Shown here: one piece after another, positions 53,044-61,764 of the stretch
How the letters are laid out: every line of letters begins with the position of its first letter
How positions within the stretch are numbered: position 1 is the first letter of the stretch
Assembly: GCA_963833835.1 (NCBI GenBank)
Contig: CAWHZI010000016.1
Coordinates: 930,001-994,000 of the forward strand
DNA length: 64,000 bases
DNA from: Bog-532 sp963833835
GTDB lineage: Bacteria; Actinomycetota; Actinomycetes; Streptosporangiales; Streptosporangiaceae
Direction: 5' to 3'
The notes under the pieces: generated by a model
Told to the model about the DNA's origin: nothing
Database searches by the model: none
The model's input: the letters and a program-made list of their open reading frames with translations, nothing else
Translations under genes and position numbers: made by a program

Positions 53044-53976
53044 TCAGCGTGTCGACGGCAGGGCGGGACGGGGGCTGAGCAGATCGGTCGTGTTGTGCTC
53101 GCCGATCAGCCGCAGCGCCTCGGCGCGGTCCCGGCTGGCGATCGCCTCCACCAGGCTGGCATGCAGCCGGTACCGCTCGGACACGTACTCCAGCAGCGGC
53201 TGCTCGGTGACCGGCAGCACGGACAGCGTGTGCGCCTCGATCAGGTCGAGCAGGCTGGTGTACAGCGAGCGCAGCATGACGTTCGGGCTGACCGCGGCGA
53301 TCCGCGCGTGCAGCCCCCAGTTGGCCCGGATGAAGCCGATCGGGTCCAGCGCCTCGGCCGCCTCGCGCATCCGCCCGACCTGGACCCGCAGGCCGGCCAG
53401 GTCGGCCGGGGAGGCGTGCCACAGCGCGTCCTCGATGATCAGCGGGTCCAGCCCCTCCCGGATCCGGACCGCGTCCGCCACCGAGGTCTCCTCGGCATCC
53501 AGCGCCAGCACCGAGTTGCCCAGCCGCACCATGGGCGACGGCTCGGCCGCGAACAGCCCGCCGCCCGGGCCGGGGCGCACCGTGACCAGCTTGCGCGCCT
53601 GCAGCAGGCGGATGGCCTCGTTGAACGTGCCGACCGAGACGCCGCACTGGCCGCGCAGTTCGTCCTTGGAGCCCAGCCGGTCGCCGGGCATGGCCGCGGC
53701 CGCGATCGCTCCCAGCCGCGCCGCGGCCAGTTCGGTGCGGGTCTGCCGGGTCCCGCCATCCACCCGGCCGGCCGCGGCCCGCTCCCAGTCCCCGCGCCGC
53801 CAGGCCGGCTCATCCACGGTCCCGGCCGCGCCCGGGCCCAAGCTCCCGCGAACCCCGCCCGCCCCGTTAGCGCCACCGGCCCCCCGGGTGTAGGGCACCC
53901 CGGTGGTCTCGTCCAGCTCCGGCGCCTCGGGCACGGCCAGACGGCGATCGGCGGGGCCGGGCGGTCGGTCAGCCAT
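53044..53976 (-). CDS. FadR-type (FCD) GntR-family regulator
   Basis: 310 aa. A non-conserved Gly/Pro-rich N-terminus (about 1-75) precedes the winged HTH (about 80-145: MPGDRLGSKDELRGQCGVSV, GTFNEAIRLLQARKLVTVRP) and the all-helical FCD ligand domain (about 165-300) with likely metal-binding His residues. The second ATG (53976) has AGGAGG at good distance. It sits between kynU and the divergent monooxygenase operon and is the obvious regulator of both. A kynurenine- or anthranilate-like effector is inference. Confidence 0.9.
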   Translation of the reverse strand: MADRPPGPADRRLAVPEAPELDETTGVPYTRGAGGANGAGGVRGSLGPGAAGTVDEPAWRRGDWERAAAGRVDGGTRQTRTELAAARLGAIAAAAMPGDRLGSKDELRGQCGVSVGTFNEAIRLLQARKLVTVRPGPGGGLFAAEPSPMVRLGNSVLALDAEETSVADAVRIREGLDPLIIEDALWHASPADLAGLRVQVGRMREAAEALDPIGFIRANWGLHARIAAVSPNVMLRSLYTSLLDLIEAHTLSVLPVTEQPLLEYVSERYRLHASLVEAIASRDRAEALRLIGEHNTTDLLSPRPALPSTR

Positions 53977-53998
53977 CACGCCTCCTAGGCGGTTAATT

Positions 53999-54069
53999 AA
54001 TCATGATGAATGTAATGCATTGTCTTGACAAGGCCAGCGAGCGCACCGAACATCATATTCATCATGATT
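53999..54069. promoter_or_regulatory. Paired 13-bp inverted operators in the kyn/monooxygenase divergent promoter
   Basis: AATCATGATGAAT (53999-54011) and its exact reverse complement ATTCATCATGATT (54057-54069) are 58 bp apart, each containing the palindrome ATCATGAT. Near the midpoint, TTGTC-TT-GACAA (54020-54031) forms another dyad and supplies TTGACA. GntR/FCD proteins often bind two such sites and loop or block divergent promoters. Confidence 0.7.
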
Positions 54070-54117
54070 GTTTCGTGGTCATGACGAGCCTGTCAGCGGG
54101 CGGGAGGACAAGACACT

Positions 54118-54642
54118 GTGGTCACCGACGATGAGTTCCGGACCCTGATGGCCGGCGTGTGCGCGCCGGTCACCGTGGTGACCGCGGCGGGCCCGGACGG
54201 ACCGGCCGGCACCACGGTCAGCGCGTTCGCGTCCCTGTCCCTGCACCCGCCGCTGGTCAGCGTGGCCTTCGCCCGCGATTCCAGCCTGCTCGGCCAGATC
54301 GAGCGCACCGGCCGGTTCGGGATCAACATCCTGGCCCACGGGCAGGAAGGCATCGCCGCGTTGTTCGCCCGGCGCGGCGTGGACCGGTTCGGATCCGTCC
54401 CCTGGCACGACGACCACGGCCTGCCCCGCCTGGCCGCGGCGTCCGGCTGGGCCGTCTGCGAGCTGTACAACAACGTCGAAGCCGGTGACCACCGGCTGCT
54501 GTTCGGCCTGGTCACCCAGGCCAGCCGCCGTGACGACACGGCCCCGCTGGTGTACGCCGACCAGACCTACGGCACACACTCCCGTTTCGCGGTGCGGTCC
54601 CCCCGGCCGATCACCGACCAGATCGCCGCGTTCATGCGCTGA
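54118..54642 (+). CDS. Flavin reductase component of a two-component monooxygenase
   Basis: 174 aa, split-barrel flavin reductase (HpaC/HsaB-like): VCAPVTVVTAAGPDGPAG, TTVSAFASLSLHPPLVSVAF and NILAHGQEGIAALFARRG. It would deliver reduced flavin to the oxygenase encoded 9 bp downstream. GTG start with GGGAGGACAAG ahead. First gene of the plus-strand operon, opposite the GntR/kynU genes. Confidence 0.88.
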   Translation: MVTDDEFRTLMAGVCAPVTVVTAAGPDGPAGTTVSAFASLSLHPPLVSVAFARDSSLLGQIERTGRFGINILAHGQEGIAALFARRGVDRFGSVPWHDDHGLPRLAAASGWAVCELYNNVEAGDHRLLFGLVTQASRRDDTAPLVYADQTYGTHSRFAVRSPRPITDQIAAFMR

Positions 54643-54651
54643 GGAGGACCC

Positions 54652-55860
54652 ATGACCGTCACCGCCCCGTCGGACCAGGCCGCTGGCCACCAGGCCGCCG
54701 AAGGACTGCTCGACCGCATCGCCGGGCTGCACGACCTGGTAGCCAAGAACGCCGCCCAGGGCGAAGCCGACCGCCGCGTACCCCAGGACAGCATCGACGC
54801 CCTGCGCGAGGCCGGCGCGTTCAAGGTCGCCACCCCGCGCCGCTACGGCGGCTACGAGACCTCGATGCGGACCATGCTCGACGTGTCGGCCGCGGTGGCC
54901 GAGGCCGACGGCGGCACGGCCTGGGTCGTCACCCTGCTCAACGTGTGCGCCTGGCTCACCGGCCTGTTCCCCGCCCAGGCCCAGGACGACGTGTTCAAGG
55001 CCGACCCGGACGCGCTGGTCTCCGGCGTGCTGGCCCCGACCGCCCAGGCGGTCAAGGTGGACGGCGGCTGGCGGATCACCGGCCGCTGGTACTACAACTC
55101 CGGCTCCTGGCACGCCACCTGGGCCGTGCTCGGGATCCCCGTCACCGACGAGTCCGGTGAGGTCAAGGACCAGGGGGTGGCCCTGATCCCGGCGGCCGAC
55201 ATGGTGGTCGAGGACACCTGGTTCGTGGCGGGCATGAAGTCCTCCGGCAGCAACTGCCTGGTCGCCACCGACGTGTTCGTGCCCGAGCACCGGGTGCTGT
55301 CGGTGCCGGCCGCGATCGAGGGCCACTACGGCACGGAGCACACCGACGAGGCGTTGTACCGCTCCGCGCTGGTGCCGATCCTGGCCCTGGTCCTGATCGG
55401 CCCGCAGCTCGGCATGGGCCGCGCCGCGCTGGACCTGGTGCGGAGCAAGGCGGGCAAGAAGCCGATCTCGTACACGTTCTTCGAGGCCCAGGCCGACTCG
55501 GTCGGGTTCCAGCTGCAGGTGGCCGAGGCCGCGATGCTGATCGACACCGCGCACCTGCACGCCTACCGCGCGGCCGACGACATCGACCGGGCCGCGGCCA
55601 GCGGTGAGTACCTGGACTACCTGGGCCGGGCCCGGGTCCGGGCCGACACCGGGTACGTGGCCGAGAAGATCACCCGGGCCATCGACATCCTGCTGTCGGC
55701 CCACGGCGCGGGCAGCTTCGCCGACGTCAACCCGCTCCAGCGGATCTGGCGCGACTCGGCCACCGCGGCCCGGCACGCGGTCGTGTCGCCCGTGGTCGGG
55801 TACGAGGTCTACGGCAAGGCCCTGCTCGGCGTGGAAGAGAAGATCACCCCGCTGGTCTGA
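54652..55860 (+). CDS. Flavin-dependent (acyl-CoA dehydrogenase-fold) monooxygenase
   Basis: 402 aa, acyl-CoA-dehydrogenase fold of group D monooxygenases (HsaA/HpaB-like, oxygenase component). N-terminal helices (VPQDSIDALREAGAFKVATP, RRYGGYE), the central barrel (VDGGWRITGRWYYNSGSWHA) and the C-terminal bundle ending RIWRDSATAARHAVVSP, with a His placed as in HsaA-type hydroxylases. The class hydroxylates phenolic or other aromatic substrates using FADH2 or FMNH2. It is flanked by its reductase and an extradiol dioxygenase, so the product is probably a catechol-like substrate for ring cleavage. Confidence 0.87.
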   Translation: MTVTAPSDQAAGHQAAEGLLDRIAGLHDLVAKNAAQGEADRRVPQDSIDALREAGAFKVATPRRYGGYETSMRTMLDVSAAVAEADGGTAWVVTLLNVCAWLTGLFPAQAQDDVFKADPDALVSGVLAPTAQAVKVDGGWRITGRWYYNSGSWHATWAVLGIPVTDESGEVKDQGVALIPAADMVVEDTWFVAGMKSSGSNCLVATDVFVPEHRVLSVPAAIEGHYGTEHTDEALYRSALVPILALVLIGPQLGMGRAALDLVRSKAGKKPISYTFFEAQADSVGFQLQVAEAAMLIDTAHLHAYRAADDIDRAAASGEYLDYLGRARVRADTGYVAEKITRAIDILLSAHGAGSFADVNPLQRIWRDSATAARHAVVSPVVGYEVYGKALLGVEEKITPLV

Positions 55861-55924
55861 CCGCGCCCACAGCCGCCCACAGCCGCCCGCGCCCACAGCC
55901 GCCCGCGCCAAGAAAGGGTCAACG

Positions 55925-56848
55925 ATGAGCCTGCACCGCCTGACCTCGGTCACCATGGGCGTCCCCAACGTCGCCGAGACCACCGGCTACTACACCGAGT
56001 TCGGCCTGGCCCCGGTGGGCGACGGCTGGTTCACCACCCGGGACGGCGGCCGCCAGCTCCGGGTCGTGCCCGCCGCGACCCGCCGCCTGGTCGAGCTGCA
56101 CGTGGGCGTGGACGACCCCGACGACCTGGACCGGGTGGCGGCCAGCCTGGCCCGGCTGGGCGTGGCCGCCGACCGCACCGGGACTCACCTGAGCGCGGTG
56201 GAGAAGGCCACCGGCGTCCGGGCCACGCTGGAGGTGGCGGACCGGCTCACCCAGCCCCCGGTGCCCGCCACCCCGTACAACGGGCCCGGCCGGATCGAGC
56301 GCCACGACGACCGGGCGCCCGGCATCCTGCGGTCCGGCCCGGTGCGGCCGCGCAAGCTCGGTCACGCCGTCGTCGGCACCACCGACCTGGACGCGACCAC
56401 GTCGTTCTTTACCGACGGCCTGGGCTTCAAGGCCAGCGACTACATCAAGGGCGCGGGCGCGTTCCTGCGCTGCTCCACCGACCATCACAACCTGCTCGCC
56501 CTGAACGCCCCGGTCAGCTTCCTGCATCACACGTCCTGGCAGGTCGACGACGTCGACGAGGTCGGCCGGGGTGCGGCCACGATGCTGGCCGACCACCCGG
56601 AGCGGCACATCTGGGGCATGGGCCGCCACCACGCCGGGTCGAACTTCTTCTGGTACCTGAAGGACCCGGCCGGCAACTTCTCCGAGTACTACTCCGACAT
56701 GGACTGCATCATCGACGACCAGCTGTGGAAGCCCGAGGTCCTGGAGGGTGCCCGCGGCCTGTTCAGCTGGGGCCCGCCGCCCCCGCCGTCGTTCCTGGCC
56801 CCGGAGGACCTGGCCGCCCTGATGACCGGCAGCCACAGCTCTACCTGA
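55925..56848 (+). CDS. Type I extradiol (VOC-fold) dioxygenase
   Basis: 307 aa, two VOC modules. The C-terminal one has the 2-His-1-carboxylate iron site: His147 (KLGHAVVGTTDL), His201 or 202 (FLHHTSWQVDD) and Glu254 (NFSEYYSDMD). The DHHN at 186-189 matches the second-sphere His of BphC-type enzymes. It would open a catechol or aminophenol ring next to a hydroxyl group. The start at 55925 follows AAAGGG. The gap from the monooxygenase is filled with CCCACAGCCGCC repeats. No downstream hydrolase is present. Confidence 0.87.
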   Translation: MSLHRLTSVTMGVPNVAETTGYYTEFGLAPVGDGWFTTRDGGRQLRVVPAATRRLVELHVGVDDPDDLDRVAASLARLGVAADRTGTHLSAVEKATGVRATLEVADRLTQPPVPATPYNGPGRIERHDDRAPGILRSGPVRPRKLGHAVVGTTDLDATTSFFTDGLGFKASDYIKGAGAFLRCSTDHHNLLALNAPVSFLHHTSWQVDDVDEVGRGAATMLADHPERHIWGMGRHHAGSNFFWYLKDPAGNFSEYYSDMDCIIDDQLWKPEVLEGARGLFSWGPPPPPSFLAPEDLAALMTGSHSST

Positions 56849-56913
56849 ATACCTCCCTGTCCTGGGATAATAGAGTCCGCAGTGACGAGAAATCCCAACG
56901 AGAGGGAGCAACG

Positions 56914-57354
56914 ATGCCAACCCGTACCGCCCGCACCGCCTGGAACGGCACCCTGGAGCAGGGCTCAGGCCAGGTCGAGCTGACCAGTTCCAAGCTCGAC
57001 ACCTTCGAGGTGTCCTTCCCGAAGCGGGCTGCCGAGGAGGCCAACGGCTACACCAGCCCGGAAGAGCTCATCGCCGCGGCCCACTCCGCCTGCTACGCCA
57101 TGCAGCTGTCCGCGCTGATCGCTCAGGCCGGCGGCACCCCCGAGGCCCTCGACGTGCAGGCCGACGTCTCGCTCGGTCCCGACCCGGCGGGTGGCTTCAA
57201 GCTGACCGGCATCAAGCTCACCGTCCGCGGTGAGGTCGAGGGCCTCAGCGACGACCAGTTCGCCCAGGTCGCCGCCGACGCCAAGGCCGGCTGCCCGGTC
57301 AGCAAGGCCCTCACCGGCGTCGACATCACCCTGGACGCCGCCCTCGAGCACTGA
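56914..57354 (+). CDS. OsmC/Ohr-family peroxiredoxin
   Basis: 146 aa. Redox cysteines Cys60 (AAAHSACYAMQL) and Cys127 (AKAGCPVSKAL) at the OsmC positions. It reduces organic or inorganic hydroperoxides using a thiol cofactor. GAGAGGGAGCAACG precedes the ATG. GGATAATAG (about 56867) could be its -10. Length fits OsmC (about 140 aa). Confidence 0.93.
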   Translation: MPTRTARTAWNGTLEQGSGQVELTSSKLDTFEVSFPKRAAEEANGYTSPEELIAAAHSACYAMQLSALIAQAGGTPEALDVQADVSLGPDPAGGFKLTGIKLTVRGEVEGLSDDQFAQVAADAKAGCPVSKALTGVDITLDAALEH

Positions 57355-57394
57355 ACGGTCGGACCCAGGCACTCAGGGTTCGTACACTGAGCAG

Positions 57395-58150
57395 ATGGCG
57401 TGGGGGCGTTGGCGGCAAGTCACGGTGAGCCGCCCGCCCCGCCCACTGCTCCCGGCGGGCACCCGCCGCGCGGCGGCCGTGGTCGTCGCGGTCTGCGTGG
57501 CCGTGGTCGCCGCCCTCGCGATCAGGTACGCGGGCCACACTCAGGCTGGCCCGTTCGACGCCTCGGTTGACCGCTGGATCCAGAGCCAGCTGGGCCAGAC
57601 CTCACCCGTCCTCACCGCGCTGACCTGGCTGGGCGACCCGGTCCCGGTGACGTCCATCGTCATCTTGATCGCGCTGGGCTGCGCGCGGGCCCGCTGGTGG
57701 CGGGGCGTCGCGCTGGCCGTGCTCGCCGTCCCGGCCGCGTCCGGGCTGACCGAAGGCATCCTCAAGCCCCTCATCGGCCGCACCATCGACGGCTCGCTCA
57801 GCCTGCCCAGCGGCCACACCACGGCCGTCTTCTCCATGGCCACCCTGGGCGCCGTCCTGCTCGCCAACGCCCCCGGACAGGCCTCCTCCCGCCGCACCAG
57901 GCGCCTGCTCACATTGGCCGCCTACGGGCTGGCCACCGCGGTCGCCGTGGCCATGGTGGCCCAGAGCTTCCACTACTTCACCGACACGATCGCCGGCGCG
58001 GGCGTCGGGGTCGGCACCGTCCTGCTCGCCGCCTTCCTCATCGACGCGGTGGCCGGCCGCCTGGCCCGGCGCGGCCGGACGGAGACGACAATGGCGGCAT
58101 GCCCAGCCGCCTCGCCGCCATCGTCATCGACGCCGTCCGCCCGCAACTGA
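57395..58150 (+). CDS. PAP2-family membrane phosphatase
   Basis: 251 aa with about six helices. PAP2 motifs: KPLIGRTIDG (variant of KX6RP, about 124-133), PSGHT (138-142) and QSFHYFTDTIAGAG (motif 3 with His and Asp; the usual Arg is absent before it). It would act on lipid phosphates such as phosphatidate or undecaprenyl pyrophosphate at the membrane. Its 3' end overlaps the next gene by 52 bp. Confidence 0.85.
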   Translation: MAWGRWRQVTVSRPPRPLLPAGTRRAAAVVVAVCVAVVAALAIRYAGHTQAGPFDASVDRWIQSQLGQTSPVLTALTWLGDPVPVTSIVILIALGCARARWWRGVALAVLAVPAASGLTEGILKPLIGRTIDGSLSLPSGHTTAVFSMATLGAVLLANAPGQASSRRTRRLLTLAAYGLATAVAVAMVAQSFHYFTDTIAGAGVGVGTVLLAAFLIDAVAGRLARRGRTETTMAACPAASPPSSSTPSARN

Positions 58151-58467
58151 TCGCCGGTTTCTGGTGTGAGGTCCTCGGCTGGCAGGTGGTCGAGGAGGAG
58201 GACGGCGTGATCACCATCGCGGCCGCCGGCGGTTCCTGGCCGACGATCGACGTGGCCCCCGTGCCGGAGGGCAAGACGATCAAGAACCGGCTGCACCTCG
58301 ACCTGCGCGCCGACGGGCTATCCACCGCGGCCGAGCTGGACCGGCTGTATAGCCTCGGCGCCCAGGCCGCTGACGTCGGGCAGCCTGCCGACGCCACCTG
58401 GGTCGTGCTGGCCGACCCGGAGGGGAACGAGTTCTGCCTGCTCTCCCGCCCGGTCCAGGATCTCTAG
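58099..58467 (+). CDS. Glyoxalase-like (VOC) domain protein
   Basis: 122 aa, one VOC module: RPQLIAGFWCEVLGWQVVEE, NRLHLDLRAD and VLADPEGNEFCLLSRP. Actinobacteria have many such single-domain proteins of unknown substrate. The ATG lies within the PAP2 3' end, in another frame, with GGAGACGACA upstream. Confidence 0.82.
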   Translation: MPSRLAAIVIDAVRPQLIAGFWCEVLGWQVVEEEDGVITIAAAGGSWPTIDVAPVPEGKTIKNRLHLDLRADGLSTAAELDRLYSLGAQAADVGQPADATWVVLADPEGNEFCLLSRPVQDL

Positions 58468-58557
58468 AGCTCGCCCAGCCATGGTGGGGCTGGCATCACC
58501 GGCCGGGGGCGGCAGGCATCCTTGCCCGGCCGGCCCAACCCGCGATCTGATGGCCCC

Positions 58558-60963
58558 GTGAGCGCGATCTGGCTGGGGGTGCGCGCCGAGGCCCGGCGGC
58601 GGTGGCGTACCTGGCTGGGCCTGGCCCTGCTGGTGGGCCTGTTCGGGGGCGTGGTGACCGCGGCTGCGGCCGGGGCCCGCCGCACCGACGACGCCTACAT
58701 CAGGCTCGTGCAGGCCAACCACGGGGCCAGCTACCTGATCTCAGACTTCGTGCCCAACTCCGAGGCCGCCGTCCTGGCCCCCGCGGCCGTGGCCGCCCAG
58801 CCGTCGGTGGCCGAGGCGGACTCGTTTCGCGTGTTCGGGCCGGTCACCGACATCGGCTTCAACCTGGTCGCCTCGCCGGACGGGCGCGCCTTCGGCACCG
58901 GGCTGAACCGGCCGAAGCTGCTGCAGGGACGCCTGCCCGATCCCGCCCGCACCGATGAGGCCGTCGCGGACTTCACCGTGCCCCACGTACGGATCGGCCA
59001 GCACGTCCGCGTCCCGCTGGTGCCGTCCGTCCGCGGCGACACGCACGACCCAGATGTGTCCGGCCGGCCGCTCTGGGCCACCTTCACCGTGGTCGGCGTC
59101 GTGGCCGCGCCGACCCAGTTCCCGCCGTTCCCCACCAACAGCTACTTCAACGAGCCGAACTACTACCTCACCCCGGCCTTTTACCAGGCGCACCGGACCT
59201 CGGTCGCGGCCTACGAGTTCAGCCTGGTCCGGCTGCGCCCCGGCCAGACCGCCAGTGCTCAGCGTCAGCTCGACGTCCTGGGCCACGGGCGGCAGGTCGC
59301 CGTGCAGCAACTCGGGGACCAGGCCCGCGACGTCAACCGGTCGCTCCATCTGGTCGCCGTGGCCCTGTGGCTGCTGGCCGGGCTGCTCGCCGTGGTGGCT
59401 GCGATCGCCCTCGGGCAGTTGCTCGCCCGGCAGATCGCCCTCGACGCCACCGGGTACCCGGTGCTGCACGCCCTCGGCCTGACCCGGCGCCAGCTGACCG
59501 GCCTGATCCTTCTGCGCTGCACCGCGATCGGGACCGCCGGGGCCGTCCTGGCCGTCGCCGTCGCGATCGCGTTGTCGCCGTTCACCCCGATCGGGGTGGC
59601 CCGCACGGCCGAGCCGCACCCCGGGTTCGCCGTCGACGTCCCGGTGCTGGTCATCGCCGCGGCCGGCACCATCGCCCTCGTGGTCCTCCTGGCCCTCTGG
59701 CCGGCCTGGCGCACGGCCGGGGCGGCCTCGGCCGCGCTGAGCGCCGCGGCAGAACGCGGGCCCGCTCGCCGCTCGATCGTGGCCGAGGCCAGTGCCCGCG
59801 CCGGCTTTCCGGTCACGCTCACGGCCGGGGTGCGCATGGCCCTGGAACGGGGGAGCGGCCCGGCCAGCGTGCCCGTGCGCACCAGCCTCGGCGGGGCCGT
59901 GGTCGGGCTGGCCGCGATGGTGGCGGCGCTGGTCTTCGGGGCCAGCCTCAGCCACCTGCTCACCTCACCGCCGCTCTACGGCGTCACCTGGGACACCGAG
60001 ATCTGGAACAACAATGGCCCCGGTGCCGTCCGTGCGGCCGAGCCGGTGGTGCGGGCCGACCCGGACGTCGCCACCGCGGCCTACATCCAGACCGGCCTGG
60101 ACTTCCAGTTCCGGGGCCAGGCGCTCCTGGGGTTCGCCTTCGCGCCGGTCAAGGGCACCTTCGGCGCCGCCATGCTGACCGGCCGGCCCCCGGCCGCGGC
60201 CGACGAGGTGGCCTTCGGCGCCAACACCGCGGCCCAGCTCGGCGTCCGGGCCGGGGCCACCCTGACCGGCCGGGCCGAACACGCCGGCGCACCGCTGGTG
60301 CCGGTGCGGATGGTCGGGACCGCCGTCCTGCCGCCCGGTGACGTCAGCGCTCACCTGGGCGACGGTGTGATCGTCACCCGCCAGGCTCTGGTCCGGCTGG
60401 CCGGCGGCCAGGCCCGCTCCCCGTACGTGATCGCGGTGACGTTCCGGCCCGGCACGGGTCCGGCCGCCGGGGCCCGCCTGGACCGCCGGCTGGCCGCCGC
60501 CGATAAGAACTTCTTCACCCAGCGGCCCGCCACCCCCACCGACCTGGTGAACTTCGGGCAGATCCAGGACCTCCCGGTCATCCTCGGCTCGGTGCTGGCC
60601 GTCCTGGCCCTGCTGACCGTGGCGCACCTGCTGGCCACGTCCATCCGCCGCCGCCGGCGCGACGTCGCCATCCTCAAGACGCTGGGTTTCACCCCGGGTG
60701 ACCTGGGCCGGGCCGTGGCCTGGCAAGCCATCACCCTGGCGCTGGTGACGCTGGTGGTGGGCATCCCCCTCGGCGTCGTGGCCGGCCGGTCCGCCTGGCG
60801 CCTGTTCGCCGGGCAGCTCGGGGTGGTGCCCGGCGTCTCGATCCCCACCGTGCTGCTGGCCCTGATCGTGCCGGCCGCCATCGCGCTCGCGGTCCTTGTC
60901 TCGGCCGGCCCGGCCGTGACCGCGATGCGGACCCGCCCCGCCCCGACCCTCCGCGCGGAGTAA
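58558..60963 (+). CDS. FtsX-like ABC transporter permease, orphan
   Basis: 801 aa from a GTG. Helix 1 (WLGLALLVGLFGGVVTAAAA) and an extracellular domain precede a three-helix FtsX block (about 260-390: LWLLAGLLAVVAAIALGQLL, ARQIALDATGYPVLHALGLT). A second periplasmic domain and second block (about 675-795: ILKTLGFTPGDLGRAVAWQA) follow. This is the MacB/FtsX layout of lipoprotein or peptide exporters. No ATPase gene lies on either side, so its partner must be elsewhere. Confidence 0.88.
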   Translation: MSAIWLGVRAEARRRWRTWLGLALLVGLFGGVVTAAAAGARRTDDAYIRLVQANHGASYLISDFVPNSEAAVLAPAAVAAQPSVAEADSFRVFGPVTDIGFNLVASPDGRAFGTGLNRPKLLQGRLPDPARTDEAVADFTVPHVRIGQHVRVPLVPSVRGDTHDPDVSGRPLWATFTVVGVVAAPTQFPPFPTNSYFNEPNYYLTPAFYQAHRTSVAAYEFSLVRLRPGQTASAQRQLDVLGHGRQVAVQQLGDQARDVNRSLHLVAVALWLLAGLLAVVAAIALGQLLARQIALDATGYPVLHALGLTRRQLTGLILLRCTAIGTAGAVLAVAVAIALSPFTPIGVARTAEPHPGFAVDVPVLVIAAAGTIALVVLLALWPAWRTAGAASAALSAAAERGPARRSIVAEASARAGFPVTLTAGVRMALERGSGPASVPVRTSLGGAVVGLAAMVAALVFGASLSHLLTSPPLYGVTWDTEIWNNNGPGAVRAAEPVVRADPDVATAAYIQTGLDFQFRGQALLGFAFAPVKGTFGAAMLTGRPPAAADEVAFGANTAAQLGVRAGATLTGRAEHAGAPLVPVRMVGTAVLPPGDVSAHLGDGVIVTRQALVRLAGGQARSPYVIAVTFRPGTGPAAGARLDRRLAAADKNFFTQRPATPTDLVNFGQIQDLPVILGSVLAVLALLTVAHLLATSIRRRRRDVAILKTLGFTPGDLGRAVAWQAITLALVTLVVGIPLGVVAGRSAWRLFAGQLGVVPGVSIPTVLLALIVPAAIALAVLVSAGPAVTAMRTRPAPTLRAE

Positions 60964-61118
60964 CCGCCCGGCCGGCCAGCCCGCCAGCCCGCCAGCCCGC
61001 CGAGCCCGCCTAACGATCATGCGTCGGTTGCGGATATACCGGCCCATCATGCATCCGGGGACCGGCCCGGCCCGAACTCCTTCGTGCAAGGCGATGACGC
61101 CCAACGAAGGGATACACC

Positions 61119-61730
61119 ATGCACAAGTTCAGACGTCTGGCCGTCGCGGCGGCGGGGATGGGCCTGCTGCTGGCCCCGCTGCTCGGGACCACGGCCGCCT
61201 CGGCCGGCACGCATTCGTCCGTCTGGCTCAAGGGCGGCACCACCACCGTCACCACTGGCCCCGGCATTGCTCTCACGCTGATCGAGAACGGCATCGTCCC
61301 GGTCGGGGTGGCGCCCGGTACCGAGCAGCTCAAGCTGGTCAACGGGGGCGCCGCGGCCCAGTTCGCCTTCCCGGTGACCGGGGGCAAGGTCAGCCTCCAC
61401 CCGCTCGGCGGCGCGATCGACCACCGCGGCGGCATCCTGTTCGCCGACTACAAGACGGGCAAGCACGTCGAGGTCAGCAACTTCGTCATCGACCTCAGCC
61501 ACGGTGACCTGACCGGCATCGTCAACGGCAACCCGAAGGCGCGGGTCGCCTTGTTCACCCTGAGCCTGGCCCACGCCAAGCTGTCGGCCGGACGGCACTC
61601 CCTCAAGGCCACCGGCATCACCGTGGACCTGACCGCGGGCGCGGCCGCCGCGCTCAACAGCGCGCTCGGCACCACGTTGTTCAGCGGTGGCCTGGACCTG
61701 GGGACCGCCGCCACCTCCGTGCGCTTCTGA
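61119..61730 (+). CDS. Secreted beta-rich protein (HtaA-like at low confidence)
   Basis: 203 aa. Sec signal peptide (RRLAVAAAGMGLLLAPLLGT, cleavage near ASA-G). The mature part is Gly/Val/Leu-rich with predicted strands (LKLVNGGAAAQFAFPVTGGK, HRGGILFADYKTGKHVEVSN, GDLTGIVNGNPKARVALFTL) that recall HtaA-type surface domains. GAAGGGATACACC precedes the ATG. The upstream gap carries CCAGCCCGCC repeats and two ATCATGC motifs. Function unknown. Confidence 0.7.
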   Translation: MHKFRRLAVAAAGMGLLLAPLLGTTAASAGTHSSVWLKGGTTTVTTGPGIALTLIENGIVPVGVAPGTEQLKLVNGGAAAQFAFPVTGGKVSLHPLGGAIDHRGGILFADYKTGKHVEVSNFVIDLSHGDLTGIVNGNPKARVALFTLSLAHAKLSAGRHSLKATGITVDLTAGAAAALNSALGTTLFSGGLDLGTAATSVRF

Positions 61731-61764
61731 CCGTTCCGCCGGCTGGCCCGCCCGCCGGCGCTAC

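Noticed and set aside
49534..56848. A complete siderophore or natural-product biosynthetic cluster
   Set aside because: Only one synthetase, no NRPS/PKS, no siderophore transporter or hydroxylase next to it; the aromatic genes downstream have their own regulator.
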